From Aquimarina sp. Aq78 (GTDB lineage: Bacteria > Bacteroidota > Bacteroidia > Flavobacteriales > Flavobacteriaceae): 64,000 nucleotides of DNA. Shown piece by piece: positions 18,852 to 28,265 of this stretch; the first letter of the stretch is position 1, and each line of letters starts with the position of its first letter. The notes beneath the pieces were generated by a model. The model was not told where the DNA came from, searched no databases, and worked only from the letters and a program-made list of their open reading frames with translations. The DNA lies in the NCBI RefSeq assembly GCF_900299525.1, contig NZ_OMKA01000003.1, positions 496,001 through 560,000 on the forward strand. Direction: 5' to 3'. The position numbers were made by a program, and so were the translations under genes.

Positions 18852-19733
18852 ATGAATTATAAAGATAAAATGCTTCGTGATGGAGCACTAAAAGGAAAAA
18901 ATATCGTTGTTACCGGTGGGGGTAGCGGATTAGGAAAATCTATGACGAGATATTTTCTAGAACTTGGAGCCAATGTTGCCATTACTTCGCGTAATCTAGA
19001 AAAATTACAAAACACGGCCAAAGAGCTAGAATCAGAAACAGGCGGTACCTGTTTACCAGTGCAATGTGATGTAAGAGAATATGATCAAGTAGAAGCAATG
19101 AGAGACAAGGTTCTTGAAGCTTTTGGTTCGGTAGATGTGTTACTTAATAATGCTGCAGGAAATTTTATTTCTCCTACAGAGCGTTTATCGCATCGTGCAT
19201 TTGATATCATTATTGACATTGTGTTAAAAGGCACTAAAAACTGTACACTAGCTTTTGGAAAACACTGGATTAAAAATAATTACAAAAACACTGTCGTTCT
19301 AAATATCGTGACAACATATGCCTGGACAGGTTCGGCGTATGTAGTACCTAGTGCTACTGCAAAAGCGGGAGTTTTAGCAATGACCCGATCATTAGCTGTA
19401 GAATGGGCAAAATACGGAATGCGTTTTAATGCGATCGCTCCGGGTCCTTTTCCTACAAAAGGAGCATGGGACCGCCTTTTACCAGGTGATTTAAAAGATA
19501 AGATCGATATGGCTAAACAAGTACCTTTAGCTCGTGTAGGGGATCATCAGGAACTTGCTAATCTTGCGGCTTATTTGGTATCTGATTTTTCTGCCTATGT
19601 AAATGGCGAAGTTGTTACATTAGATGGTGGTGAATGGTTAAAAGGAGCAGGACAATTTAATCTTCTTGAACAAATCCCCGAAGAAATGTGGGATCAACTG
19701 GAAGCAATGATCAGAGCAAAAAAAAATAAATAA
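18852..19733 (+). CDS. 2,4-dienoyl-CoA reductase-like short-chain dehydrogenase
   Basis: A 293-residue SDR enzyme with the cofactor motif TGGGSGLG at 21-28 and the NNAAGNF motif near 99-105. It lacks the ordinary YxxxK pair. Instead it has the arrangement of mitochondrial 2,4-dienoyl-CoA reductase (DECR1): Tyr156, Ser167 and Lys171, with the same spacing as DECR1 Tyr199/Ser210/Lys214, inside VVPSATAKAG, followed by EWAKYGMRFNAIAPGPFPTKGA. DECR reduces dienoyl-CoA with NADPH during breakdown of unsaturated fatty acids. It is a single gene, preceded by a palindrome and followed by a strong terminator. Confidence 0.88.
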   Translation: MNYKDKMLRDGALKGKNIVVTGGGSGLGKSMTRYFLELGANVAITSRNLEKLQNTAKELESETGGTCLPVQCDVREYDQVEAMRDKVLEAFGSVDVLLNNAAGNFISPTERLSHRAFDIIIDIVLKGTKNCTLAFGKHWIKNNYKNTVVLNIVTTYAWTGSAYVVPSATAKAGVLAMTRSLAVEWAKYGMRFNAIAPGPFPTKGAWDRLLPGDLKDKIDMAKQVPLARVGDHQELANLAAYLVSDFSAYVNGEVVTLDGGEWLKGAGQFNLLEQIPEEMWDQLEAMIRAKKNK

Positions 19734-19762
19734 GTATTTATTAACAATAATAAAAGTACGTT

Positions 19763-19796
19763 AGACCATCCTTAAAGGGGGATGGTCTTTTTTTTT
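19763..19796 (+). terminator. Rho-independent terminator after the reductase gene
   Basis: A perfect 9-bp stem, AGACCATCC (19763-19771) with GGATGGTCT (19780-19788), has an 8-base loop and is followed by a run of nine T (19788-19796). It lies 30 bases after the stop codon and isolates this gene from parA. Confidence 0.9.
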
Positions 19797-19873
19797 CCTA
19801 CTGTTAACATTTTTCATTTTTATAATATATAATAAATTGTATTTTTATCGCTACTAAATCCAAATCTCCCCTC

Positions 19874-20638
19874 ATGGGTAAAATAATAGCAATTGCAAAT
19901 CAAAAAGGTGGTGTAGGTAAAACTACCACCTCTGTAAACTTAGCGGCTTCTCTAGGTGTTTTAGAGAAAAAAGTACTCCTTATCGATGCAGATCCACAGG
20001 CCAATGCAACTTCTGGACTAGGGTTAGATGTCGAAAATATTGAAAAAGGGACGTATCAAATTCTAGAACATACCATAAAGTCTGAAGATGCAATTTTAGA
20101 AACCAATTCTCCTAATGTGCATATTATCCCTGCACATATTGACTTGGTTGCAATAGAAATAGAGCTTGTTGATAAAGATCAACGTGAGTATATGATGAAA
20201 AAAGCAATCGAAGGGTTAAAGTCAAAATATGACTATATCCTCATAGATTGTGCACCTTCTCTCGGCTTGTTAACTTTAAATGCGTTAACCGCCGCTGATT
20301 CGGTAATGATTCCTATTCAGTGTGAATATTTTGCATTAGAAGGGCTAGGAAAACTTTTAAACACAGTAAAAAGCGTACAAAAAATCCATAATAAAAATTT
20401 GGATATCGAAGGGTTATTGTTAACGATGTATGACTCTAGATTAAGATTATCTAATCAGGTAGTAGAAGAAGTTCAAAAACACTTTAATGAAATGGTGTTT
20501 AAAACTATCATTCAGAGGAATATTCGTTTAAGTGAGGCTCCAAGTTACGGTGAAAGCATAATTAATTATGATGCTTCTAGTAAAGGTGCTAGTAATTACT
20601 TAAGTTTGGCACACGAAATTATTAAGAAAAATAGTTAA
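19874..20638 (+). CDS. parA: Chromosome partitioning ATPase ParA/Soj
   Basis: A 254-residue protein starting MGKIIAIANQKGGVGKTTTS. It has the deviant Walker A motif KGGVGKTT (about 11-18), LLIDADPQANATSGLG, and LIDCAPSLGLLTLNAL (Walker B region). ParA binds DNA as an ATP dimer and moves ParB-parS complexes to segregate the origin. parB starts 6 bases downstream. The order parA-parB-DUF5683-dapB-lepB suggests one transcript with envelope and lysine/peptidoglycan precursor genes. No parS site was found by eye in the window. Confidence 0.96.
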   Translation: MGKIIAIANQKGGVGKTTTSVNLAASLGVLEKKVLLIDADPQANATSGLGLDVENIEKGTYQILEHTIKSEDAILETNSPNVHIIPAHIDLVAIEIELVDKDQREYMMKKAIEGLKSKYDYILIDCAPSLGLLTLNALTAADSVMIPIQCEYFALEGLGKLLNTVKSVQKIHNKNLDIEGLLLTMYDSRLRLSNQVVEEVQKHFNEMVFKTIIQRNIRLSEAPSYGESIINYDASSKGASNYLSLAHEIIKKNS

Positions 20639-20644
20639 GGATTC

Positions 20645-21559
20645 ATGGCGAAGGCAACTAAAAAGCAGGCACTAGGAAGAGGATTATCGGCACTATTAAA
20701 AGATCCTGATAATGATATACAATCAGTAGAGGACAAAAATGCAGATAAAGTAGTTGGTAATATTATAGAATTAGATCTAAATAGTATAGATGTAAATCCA
20801 TTTCAGCCTCGTACTAGTTTTAATGATGAGACATTACGAGAACTTGCAACCTCGATAAAAGAAGTTGGCGTTATACAGCCAATCACAGTTCGTAAATTAG
20901 ATTTTGACAATTATCAGTTAGTAAGTGGAGAACGTCGTTTTCGAGCTTCAAAATTAGCTGGATTAAAAACAATACCTGCATATATTCGTATTGCCAATGA
21001 CCAGGAGTCATTAACAATGGCATTGGTAGAGAATATTCAACGACAGGATTTAGATCCTATTGAAATTGCCCTATCATACCAACGTCTCATCGATGAGATT
21101 AGTCTGACACAAGAGCAATTGAGTGATAGAGTAGGAAAAAAAAGATCTACTATTGCTAATTATTTAAGATTACTAAAACTAGATCCTATTGTACAAACAG
21201 GTATGCGAGATGGTTTTATATCTATGGGACATGGTCGTGCTTTGATAAATATTGAAGATCAGCAACAACAACTGGATATTTATGAGAGTATTATAGGAAA
21301 ATCATTATCTGTTCGGGATACCGAAAAAATAGTTAGATCCCTTAATGATAAAACAGAAGATACCCCAAACACAAAGGTTTCTTCTTCTAATAATCAGCTA
21401 CCAAAACACATTGCCAAAGGGGTAAAAGAGTTTTCAGACTATTTTGGCGCAAAAATTGATATAAAAGTTTCTGGTAAAGGAAGTGGAAAACTTATTATAC
21501 CATTTTCTTCAGAAGAAGATTTTAAACGCTTAAAGAAACTTATAGATAGTGAAGATTAA
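20645..21559 (+). CDS. parB: Chromosome partitioning protein ParB/Spo0J
   Basis: A 304-residue ParB. It has an N-terminal Lys/Arg-rich ParA-contact tail with LGRGLSALL (about 10-18), the ParB CTPase domain with PFQPR, IQPITVR and the GERRFRASKLAG box (about 98-110), VENIQRQDLDPIE, then a helix-turn-helix (LTQEQLSDRVGKKRSTIANYLRLLKL, about 157-182) for parS binding. A C-terminal dimerisation part ends at the stop, which overlaps the next gene by 11 bases. Confidence 0.96.
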   Translation: MAKATKKQALGRGLSALLKDPDNDIQSVEDKNADKVVGNIIELDLNSIDVNPFQPRTSFNDETLRELATSIKEVGVIQPITVRKLDFDNYQLVSGERRFRASKLAGLKTIPAYIRIANDQESLTMALVENIQRQDLDPIEIALSYQRLIDEISLTQEQLSDRVGKKRSTIANYLRLLKLDPIVQTGMRDGFISMGHGRALINIEDQQQQLDIYESIIGKSLSVRDTEKIVRSLNDKTEDTPNTKVSSSNNQLPKHIAKGVKEFSDYFGAKIDIKVSGKGSGKLIIPFSSEEDFKRLKKLIDSED

Positions 21560-22133
21560 ATTCTTTTATATTATTTTTTTTGTACTACTTTCTATTCAAA
21601 ATATTCTTTCTCAAGAAAATGAAGAATTAAAAGTTATTACAGAGGAAGTTCCTGTAAAAAAGAAAAAAAGGGAAAGGAAAATACGTCCTTATGAGCCTTT
21701 AGCTCCGGCTAGAGCAGCATTTTATTCTGCAGTTCTACCAGGATTAGGACAAGCATACACTAAGAAATATTGGAAAATCCCTATCGTATATGCAGCATTA
21801 GGAGCAGGTATTTATTTCTATATCGATAATAACAATAATTATAATCGCTTTCGGGATATATACAAACGAAGACTGGCAGGTTTTACAGATGATGAGTTTC
21901 CTAATATAACAAATGATCAATTAATATCATTGCAAGAACGTTTTCGTCGGGATAAAGAATTATCACTGTTAATAACAGTAGGAGTTTATCTTTTAAATAT
22001 TGTAGATGCAAATGTGACAGCTCATTTATTACAATATAATGTAACCGAAGATCTCTCGTTCAAACCAAAAATAAATTTTAATGAGTTTGATACCAAACCA
22101 AATTACGGCGTATCACTCAACTATAGCTTTTAA
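21549..22133 (+). CDS. DUF5683 envelope protein
   Basis: A 194-residue protein beginning with GTG at 21549, inside the parB end. A signal peptide (about 1-21) is followed by a Lys/Arg-rich patch and the conserved ARAAFYSAVLPGLGQAYTKKYWKIPIVYAALG block (given here only as the motif at about 54-85), which matches DUF5683. Two short hydrophobic stretches may touch the membrane. The family is widespread in Bacteroidota next to parAB and dapB; its function is not known to me. Confidence 0.8.
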   Translation: MKIKFFYIIFFVLLSIQNILSQENEELKVITEEVPVKKKKRERKIRPYEPLAPARAAFYSAVLPGLGQAYTKKYWKIPIVYAALGAGIYFYIDNNNNYNRFRDIYKRRLAGFTDDEFPNITNDQLISLQERFRRDKELSLLITVGVYLLNIVDANVTAHLLQYNVTEDLSFKPKINFNEFDTKPNYGVSLNYSF

Positions 22134-22179
22134 GAAATACTAATCCTTAAGAGCTTAGTGAATTAATATCAACCAAAAT

Positions 22180-22878
22180 ATGAAAATTGCACTACTGGGA
22201 TATGGCAAAATGGGTAAAACCATAGAAAAGATCGCAATAGAAAGAGGTCATACCATAGTACTTAAAGTAGATAAAGGTGATACTACATATGATCTTTCTG
22301 AAGCCGATGTAGCTATTGATTTTAGTATTCCTGACGCAGCAGTAAATAATATCACCAATTGTTTTAATGCCAATGTTCCTGTAATATCCGGTACAACGGG
22401 ATGGCTAGATCATTATGATGATATCCTTGAATTATGTAATGAAAAAAAAGGAGGTTTCATTTATGCTTCAAATTATAGTTTGGGGGTGAATTTATTCTTC
22501 GAGCTTAATAAAAAGCTTGCCAAGATGATGAACCCTTTAGAAGGGTACGCTATAGCTATGGAAGAAATTCATCATACCGAAAAACTGGATGCTCCGAGTG
22601 GTACTGCAATAACACTTGCAGAGGGAGTTATTCAAAATACAGATAAAAAGGCATGGCAATTGGATAAAGGTGATGAAAACACCATCCCGATTGTTGCAAA
22701 AAGAATTGATAAAGTTCCCGGCACTCATACCATAACATACTCTTCTCTGGTTGATGATATAGAAATCAAACACACTGCACATAATCGTAATGGTTTTGCA
22801 CTAGGTGCTGTTGTAGCCGCCGAATGGCTAAAAGACAAAACCGGAGTTTATAGTATGAAAGATGTACTAGGTTTATAA
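22180..22878 (+). CDS. dapB: 4-hydroxy-tetrahydrodipicolinate reductase
   Basis: A 232-residue enzyme of the diaminopimelate/lysine pathway, reducing hydroxy-tetrahydrodipicolinate with NAD(P)H. The nucleotide-binding motif GYGKMGKT is at 7-14. SGTTGW is at about 70-75. The signature EEIHHTEKLDAPSGTA contains the catalytic His131-His132 pair and Lys135. The length is at the short end of the family, as usual in Bacteroidota. It lies between DUF5683 and lepB with gaps of about 50 bases. Confidence 0.95.
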   Translation: MKIALLGYGKMGKTIEKIAIERGHTIVLKVDKGDTTYDLSEADVAIDFSIPDAAVNNITNCFNANVPVISGTTGWLDHYDDILELCNEKKGGFIYASNYSLGVNLFFELNKKLAKMMNPLEGYAIAMEEIHHTEKLDAPSGTAITLAEGVIQNTDKKAWQLDKGDENTIPIVAKRIDKVPGTHTITYSSLVDDIEIKHTAHNRNGFALGAVVAAEWLKDKTGVYSMKDVLGL

Positions 22879-22932
22879 AAAGTGTAACACTTTACAGATA
22901 AAAGGGACTTATATTAAAAAATATATTAAAAG

Positions 22933-24504
22933 ATGATACTTACAGAATGGTTTATTTTTTTCCTGATACTACAGGTTATTCATTTTCTGGGAACCTGGAA
23001 ATTATATAGTAAAGCAGGTAGAAAAGCATGGGAGGCTCTTATCCCTGTCTATAATGCTGTAATTTTAATGAAAATTATAAATCGTCCATGGTGGTGGGTG
23101 ATACTATTATTTATCCCTGTAATAAATGTCATTATGCTACCTGTTATTTGGGTAGAAACGATACGAAGTTTTGGGAAAAATTCTACCACCGATACCATTC
23201 TGGTTATCGTTACTCTTGGATTCTATATCTTTTATGTTAACTACATGCTCGATGTAACTTATATTGAAGATCGAGATCTAAAACCAAGAACCGCAACAGG
23301 AGAATGGGTAAGTTCAATTCTATTTGCAATCGTTGCTGCAACTATAGTACACACTTATTTTATGCAGCCCTACACCATTCCTACCGGTTCCTTAGAAAGA
23401 ACATTACTGGTTGGGGATTTCTTATTTGTTAGTAAGTTTCATTATGGTGCTCGTACTCCTATGACAGCAGTATCTTTTCCTATGGTTCATGATACAATCC
23501 CACTGGTACGAACCAAATCGTATTCTAATAAGCCACAATATCCATATTTTAGATTACCTGGTTTTCAAAAAATCAAGCGTAATGATATTGTAGTGTTTAG
23601 CTGGCCAATAGATACTGTAAATGCTTTTCAGCAATATAGCGATGGGAAATATCATTATAAACCTATAGATAAAAAATCTAATTATGTAAAACGTTGTGTA
23701 GGTATTCCTGGTGATTCTCTGGCAGTAGTAGATGGTTTTGTCTATATTAATGGAAAACAAACCAAATTACCAGAACGTGCTCAAGTACAGTTTTCATATT
23801 CTGGAACAACTAAAGGTAGTAGTTTCAATCTTCAAAATCTATACAACCGTTATAAAATAAAACAAAATGAGTTTGGGTATAACAATTCACAATTTAGTGC
23901 CCATGGTATGACCGAGGAGGCTGCTTCTCGATTTAAAAATCATCAAAACATAGCTAGTATACAGAGAAATGTGACTCCAAAAGGTTTAAAAGATCCTAAA
24001 ATCTTTCCTAATAATGGTAAAGTAAATTGGAATTCGGATAATTTTGGTGCAATTTATATTCCCGAAGCTGGTAAAACAGTGAAAATGGATCTCAAAAGTT
24101 TCTCCCTTTACAGAAGAATCATAGAGGTCTATGAAGGTTCTGAAATGGGAATTGACAATAAATTATCTGTAAACGGCACGCAAGTACTCCTTAATGGCAA
24201 ATCTATAGATCGCTATACTTTTAAACAAGATTATTACTGGATGATGGGTGATAATCGTCATAACAGTGAAGATAGTCGTGTATGGGGTTACGTTCCTGCC
24301 AATCATATTGTAGGGAAACCTGTTTTTGTATGGTTTAGTTGGGATTCTAATGCTAAAGGACTTTTTAACAAAATACGATGGGAACGCATGTTCACTACCG
24401 TTGGAGGAAATGGAAAGCCTGTGTCCTATTTTAAATATTTCTTGATTGTTTTAGCTGGCTGGATTATCTATAATCAATATCGTAAAAGGAAAAAAGGAGC
24501 TTAA
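22933..24504 (+). CDS. lepB: Signal peptidase I with N-terminal membrane domain
   Basis: A 523-residue enzyme that cleaves signal peptides of exported proteins. Residues 1-110 form a DUF5684-like membrane domain of several helices with the WKLYSKAGRKAWEALIPVYN motif. A further helix (about 125-143) precedes the catalytic part: nucleophile Ser153 in IPTGSLERTLLVGD, general base Lys253 in YVKRCVGIPGDS, and the C-terminal box MMGDNRHNSEDSRVWG. A long insert separates the two catalytic halves, and a last helix lies near residue 500. The enzyme is larger than the 324-residue E. coli form, in line with Bacteroidota relatives. WbqC-like and membrane genes follow closely. Confidence 0.94.
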   Translation: MILTEWFIFFLILQVIHFLGTWKLYSKAGRKAWEALIPVYNAVILMKIINRPWWWVILLFIPVINVIMLPVIWVETIRSFGKNSTTDTILVIVTLGFYIFYVNYMLDVTYIEDRDLKPRTATGEWVSSILFAIVAATIVHTYFMQPYTIPTGSLERTLLVGDFLFVSKFHYGARTPMTAVSFPMVHDTIPLVRTKSYSNKPQYPYFRLPGFQKIKRNDIVVFSWPIDTVNAFQQYSDGKYHYKPIDKKSNYVKRCVGIPGDSLAVVDGFVYINGKQTKLPERAQVQFSYSGTTKGSSFNLQNLYNRYKIKQNEFGYNNSQFSAHGMTEEAASRFKNHQNIASIQRNVTPKGLKDPKIFPNNGKVNWNSDNFGAIYIPEAGKTVKMDLKSFSLYRRIIEVYEGSEMGIDNKLSVNGTQVLLNGKSIDRYTFKQDYYWMMGDNRHNSEDSRVWGYVPANHIVGKPVFVWFSWDSNAKGLFNKIRWERMFTTVGGNGKPVSYFKYFLIVLAGWIIYNQYRKRKKGA

Positions 24505-24521
24505 TACCCAGTACCATAAAA

Positions 24522-25148
24522 TTGAAAACATCCCTACTCCATCCTATGTATTTTGGATCTATACTGCAGTATGTAGCTGTAGCCAAATCTGATGTTGTTG
24601 TTTTTGAAAATGAAGATAATTATCAAAAACAAACCTATCGTAACCGTACTTATGTCTATGGAGCAAATGGCAAACTTTTATTGTCCATTCCCATTAAGCA
24701 TAATCAAAAGCAAGAAAGACAATTATACAGGGATGTTCGTATCGAGAATGATTTTCAATGGCAAGCATTACATTGGAAATCCCTTGAAACCGCCTACAGA
24801 ACTTCGCCGTTTTTTGAATATTATGAACATGAATTTGTTTACTTATTTGAAAAACCCAAAGAATTTCTTCTGGATTTCAATTATGAATGTATGCAAGTCG
24901 TACTAGACTGTCTTCAATTAGATACTTCTTTTTCTAAAACTATTACATATGACAAGGATCCCAAAGAAGTTACTGATTTGCGAAATCTGGTAAATGCAAA
25001 AAAAACAAAGTCATATGACCTTCAACCTTATATTCAAGTTTTTGAAGACAAATACGGCTTTATACCTAATCTCTCTATTTTAGATTTGATATTTAATGAG
25101 GGTACCAATGCATTAACGTATCTCGAGAATCAATCTATTTTTCTATGA
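24522..25148 (+). CDS. WbqC-like family protein
   Basis: A 208-residue cytoplasmic protein beginning with TTG at 24522. Motifs typical of the WbqC-like family are visible: HPMYFGSILQYVAVAKSD at the N-terminus, ENEDNYQKQTYRNRTYV, LSIPIKH, and WQALHWKSLETAYRTSPFFEYYE in the middle. Members often lie in polysaccharide or sugar-modification loci and are proposed to act on aminosugars; the reaction is not clear to me. The gene follows lepB after 17 bases and overlaps the next gene by 4 bases (ATGA). Confidence 0.82.
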   Translation: MKTSLLHPMYFGSILQYVAVAKSDVVVFENEDNYQKQTYRNRTYVYGANGKLLLSIPIKHNQKQERQLYRDVRIENDFQWQALHWKSLETAYRTSPFFEYYEHEFVYLFEKPKEFLLDFNYECMQVVLDCLQLDTSFSKTITYDKDPKEVTDLRNLVNAKKTKSYDLQPYIQVFEDKYGFIPNLSILDLIFNEGTNALTYLENQSIFL

Positions 25149-25453
25149 TTCGACCGATCTTACACTATGGATTTCATTTCATAGTTCCATTATTGATCGC
25201 AATACTCTTCTTTCCCAAACAATGGAAGAAGGTCTATTTTCTGTTTATAGCAGCTATGGTAATTGATATCGATCATATTTTGGCCGATCAAATTTTTGAC
25301 CCTAATCGGTGTAGTATTGGATTCCATCCTTTACATAGTTATTATGCTATTACAGCATATGGGATTATGTTATTTTTTCCTAAAACGAGAATTATCGGAT
25401 TAGCTCTACTATGGCATATTCTTACAGATCAGCTTGATTGCTGGATGATGTAA
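25145..25453 (+). CDS. DUF6122-like small membrane protein
   Basis: A 102-residue protein with about three hydrophobic segments (around 8-20, 29-45 and 66-95). It carries conserved polar residues in the membrane region: HYGFH, DIDHILADQIFDPNRCSIGFHPLH and LLWHILTDQLDC. The His/Asp pattern resembles metal-dependent membrane hydrolases of the DUF457/YdjM type. I associate it with DUF6122; any enzymatic role is inference. The start overlaps the WbqC-like gene by 4 bases, implying translational coupling. Confidence 0.72.
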   Translation: MIRPILHYGFHFIVPLLIAILFFPKQWKKVYFLFIAAMVIDIDHILADQIFDPNRCSIGFHPLHSYYAITAYGIMLFFPKTRIIGLALLWHILTDQLDCWMM

Positions 25454-25543
25454 AAAATAGCTTATACAATCCATTTTAGAAAATATTGATTACATTTAGT
25501 ATAGAACTGGTTCTAACAAACTGCTTTTAATCTATTTTTTTCT

Positions 25544-26320
25544 ATGAACAAACTTCTACTTTTTATCGTAATTATTAGCTTATTTTCTTGTGGAAAACAA
25601 ACAAAAGATTCCAATGACAATACTGAGCAACAAGTAACAAAAGAGGATTCTACCCCAATAGTAGAGCTTAAAAGGCTTGATTCTATTTCATTCGATCCAA
25701 AAATGGCCCGTAGGCTTTCTAATAAAGAAATCGCATCAACTTTTACTAAAAGAACAAAAAGGCGGTTCGATATTGTATCCCCTATTTATCAAGCATATTC
25801 GTATAAAGACGAGTTGGGGGAATATTACCTGTTATTATCAGAACGTTTTAAAGGAATAGATGAAAAAAATGACACCTTGTATGATCAGATAAAAGCAACT
25901 AATTTATCTTATAGAAACAAGCAGTTCAAAAAAAAATCTTCTATTAAAGATGATATAGATAAAGATTGGGAAACATCGATTGGATTTTGGAATAAATACT
26001 CAAGTTTATCTGATTTAGATAATGATGGTCTGGCTGATCTTGTATTGGTTTATGGTACTATGGGACAAGATGGATATACAGATGGTAGAGTGAAGATTAT
26101 TATCTACCATAACAAAAGGAGAGTAACTATTAGACATCAGAACAGCAATTATGATGGAAGGTTAACCAAAATCAGTAAAAAATTCTACACATTACCTCTA
26201 CAAATACAACAGTCTGTAAAAGAAAGGATGAAGCTAATGATGAAAAACAAACATGCAGTTTTCTTTGAGGATTGGGAAGCAAAAATGGAAATAAATGCTA
26301 TCAGTATAGATGGATTGTAA
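25544..26320 (+). CDS. Lipoprotein, possibly of the M949_RS01915 surface-polysaccharide family
   Basis: A 258-residue lipoprotein: signal residues 1-15 then LFSCGKQ with Cys16. The mature part starts with a low-complexity Asn/Gln/Thr/Glu linker. The middle has SDLDNDGLADLVLVYGTMGQDG (about 155-176), a calcium-binding-like DxDxDG loop of the kind seen in VCBS repeats. The C-terminus is basic. The overall look recalls a Flavobacteriia family named after a Riemerella LPS gene, but I cannot confirm this. It may be the last gene of the parA-lepB cluster. Confidence 0.65.
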   Translation: MNKLLLFIVIISLFSCGKQTKDSNDNTEQQVTKEDSTPIVELKRLDSISFDPKMARRLSNKEIASTFTKRTKRRFDIVSPIYQAYSYKDELGEYYLLLSERFKGIDEKNDTLYDQIKATNLSYRNKQFKKKSSIKDDIDKDWETSIGFWNKYSSLSDLDNDGLADLVLVYGTMGQDGYTDGRVKIIIYHNKRRVTIRHQNSNYDGRLTKISKKFYTLPLQIQQSVKERMKLMMKNKHAVFFEDWEAKMEINAISIDGL

Positions 26321-26364
26321 TACGATAATGAATCATTAAGAAAATGGTATTGCGCCTTTAAAAA

Positions 26365-27381
26365 CTAAAACTTTATTTTTGATAGTATTGGAAAATGGTC
26401 TGAAAGCTCAAGGTCAAAGCTTTTAAACCCTTGTACTTCAAATTCTTCGGGGACTAAAATAAAATCAATTCTGGCCGGAAACAATTCGAACTTAAAGGTT
26501 TTACCAAATCCTTTTCCTGCTTTCTTAAAAGTATCCTGAAGGTTTTCTGATCTAATTTTATCGTACACATATGAATATGCCGTATTATTAAAATCACCCA
26601 TCACAATGTTTCTATACGGCGAAGATTTCATATGCTCTATAAGCTGCTCTGTCTGAGTTTGTTGTTTTTTAAAAGATACTCCGATACGCTTTAATAACTT
26701 TTGAGAATCTGCCTTAGCCAAATCATCTGTTTTAGAACTAATTCTATGGGATTGCAAATGAATATTATACACTCTAATAGTATCCTTAGGAAATATTACA
26801 TCTGCAAAAATCACATTGTTAGCCGTATTCTCAAAACTTAAAGAGCCTTTATTTATAAACGGATATTTCGAAAAGATAACCAATGCCAATTCTCTACTGT
26901 TGTGATTAAAATACTCATACTTATTTGAATATTGGCTAAAATCGATATCCGGATTATTATAATATTCCTGAGCACAAAAGATGTCTGGGTTTTGATCTTT
27001 CACCAGTTTTGAAATATCCTTAGGGATAGTTTTTGAGGTTATCCAGAAAAAACGATTAAAACTATGTACGTTATAACTCATCAATGAAATACCATCCTCG
27101 ACCTCATCGGCTGATTTTCCTCTTAGCTTATACAATGAAGATACATGAGAAATTCCAAGAATTAGTACAACCAGAGAAAGTATTCCCTTTTTATTGAGTT
27201 GTACTGCCCAAAATAGCAGAAACAACACATTAATCACAATTAGGATTGGTACTGCCAAACTTAACACAGACAATAACGGAAACATTTTTGGAGAAACATA
27301 AGGTAGTAAATAGGACAGTAACAAGGCAGAAGCTGCCATCGCGTTCATCAAAAAGACGATCTTACTAATTACTTTCCTCAT
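26365..27381 (-). CDS. Membrane-anchored endonuclease/exonuclease/phosphatase family protein
   Basis: A 338-residue protein. Three hydrophobic segments occupy about residues 1-90. The rest is the EEP fold: LMSYNVHSFNRF (Asn metal ligand), QNPDIFCAQEYYN with the catalytic Glu, VYNIHLQSH, VMGDFNNTAYS (GDFN) and the C-terminal LSDHFPI (SDH). The family hydrolyses phosphodiester bonds in nucleic acids, phospholipids or nucleotides; the substrate cannot be told. The catalytic part probably faces the periplasm or cytoplasmic membrane surface. It is the last gene of the minus-strand cluster and follows the rhomboid genes after 2 bases. Confidence 0.88.
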   Translation of the reverse strand: MRKVISKIVFLMNAMAASALLLSYLLPYVSPKMFPLLSVLSLAVPILIVINVLFLLFWAVQLNKKGILSLVVLILGISHVSSLYKLRGKSADEVEDGISLMSYNVHSFNRFFWITSKTIPKDISKLVKDQNPDIFCAQEYYNNPDIDFSQYSNKYEYFNHNSRELALVIFSKYPFINKGSLSFENTANNVIFADVIFPKDTIRVYNIHLQSHRISSKTDDLAKADSQKLLKRIGVSFKKQQTQTEQLIEHMKSSPYRNIVMGDFNNTAYSYVYDKIRSENLQDTFKKAGKGFGKTFKFELFPARIDFILVPEEFEVQGFKSFDLELSDHFPILSKIKF

Positions 27382-27383
27382 AA

Positions 27384-28262
27384 CTACTCCTTCCCTGCTT
27401 TAAACAAAAAATCTTTCTCTTCTTTGGTTAAGCTATCATAGCCACTTTTGCTAATTTTATCCAAAATAGCATCAATTTGTTTCTGATTAGGAGTTTTAAC
27501 TGAAGAAGTTGCTGTTTTTTTAGGAGCTCTTTTATGAGTTTTTGATCTATGAACTGTCTTTAACGGACTTTTCTTTTTTGAGGTAAACATGGCACTTAGT
27601 CCATCCATAAGTTTTTCGAACCAGGAACCGATGTCATTTCCTTTTTTAAGCTGAATCGCATATATATAACCAAAAAGTGCACCGCCCAAATGAGCAATCA
27701 ATCCACCAGCATTACCAGATGTAGGAATTTGAATAAGATCAGAAAGCACTACAAACACTCCTATCTGCCATAATTTGATGTTAAACATAAAGATTCGCAC
27801 TTCAGAATTTGGTGTATATGCAGCAATAAAAATCATAATGGCACGAACTGCAGCCGATGCTCCAATTAAATATGCTAATGTGTTATTTAAAACCGGAAAT
27901 ACATTATAAGCCAGTACAAATAATAATCCTCCGCAGATAGCACCTAATAAGTAAATTGTGAGAAATCTTTTTTCGGTAAATAAGTTTAAAACATATTGTC
28001 CGAACCAGTATAGCACTAGCATATTCCAGAAAATATGCCAAAAATCAAAATGCAAAAAACTATACGTGAGAATACTCCAGGGTTGTACGATCAACGATCC
28101 AGGATCAACAGGTAAAACAAACCACTCCATCAAAGCACCAGAGTTTGTTTTAAAAATCCAGGATCCTAGTGTAGCGAATAAAAATAAAGCTACATTAATA
28201 ACAATAAGCTTAATGATTACATTAGCTGTTTTAAACTGATATGATAGATTATTTGCTGTCAT
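27384..28262 (-). CDS. Rhomboid family intramembrane serine protease 1
   Basis: A 292-residue membrane protein with about six helices and a soluble basic C-terminal tail (about 215-292). Rhomboid features are HFDFWHIFWNMLVLYWFG (HxxxN in helix 2), the nucleophile motif GASAAV (usually GxSG; here Gly is replaced by Ala but the Ser is kept), and AHLGGALFG with the catalytic His. It cleaves transmembrane substrates within the membrane. It forms a tandem pair with the rhomboid at 28266, separated by 3 bases. Confidence 0.88.
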   Translation of the reverse strand: MTANNLSYQFKTANVIIKLIVINVALFLFATLGSWIFKTNSGALMEWFVLPVDPGSLIVQPWSILTYSFLHFDFWHIFWNMLVLYWFGQYVLNLFTEKRFLTIYLLGAICGGLLFVLAYNVFPVLNNTLAYLIGASAAVRAIMIFIAAYTPNSEVRIFMFNIKLWQIGVFVVLSDLIQIPTSGNAGGLIAHLGGALFGYIYAIQLKKGNDIGSWFEKLMDGLSAMFTSKKKSPLKTVHRSKTHKRAPKKTATSSVKTPNQKQIDAILDKISKSGYDSLTKEEKDFLFKAGKE

Positions 28263-28265
28263 CGA

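Noticed and set aside
19734..22179. parS site near parAB
   Set aside because: I looked for a TGTTTCACGTGAAACA-like palindrome and did not see one; a computed search of the window could still find a degenerate copy.
27384..28262. Inactive rhomboid because of GASA instead of GASG
   Set aside because: The nucleophile Ser, the HxxxN motif and the catalytic His are all present; the Gly to Ala change alone does not show loss of activity.
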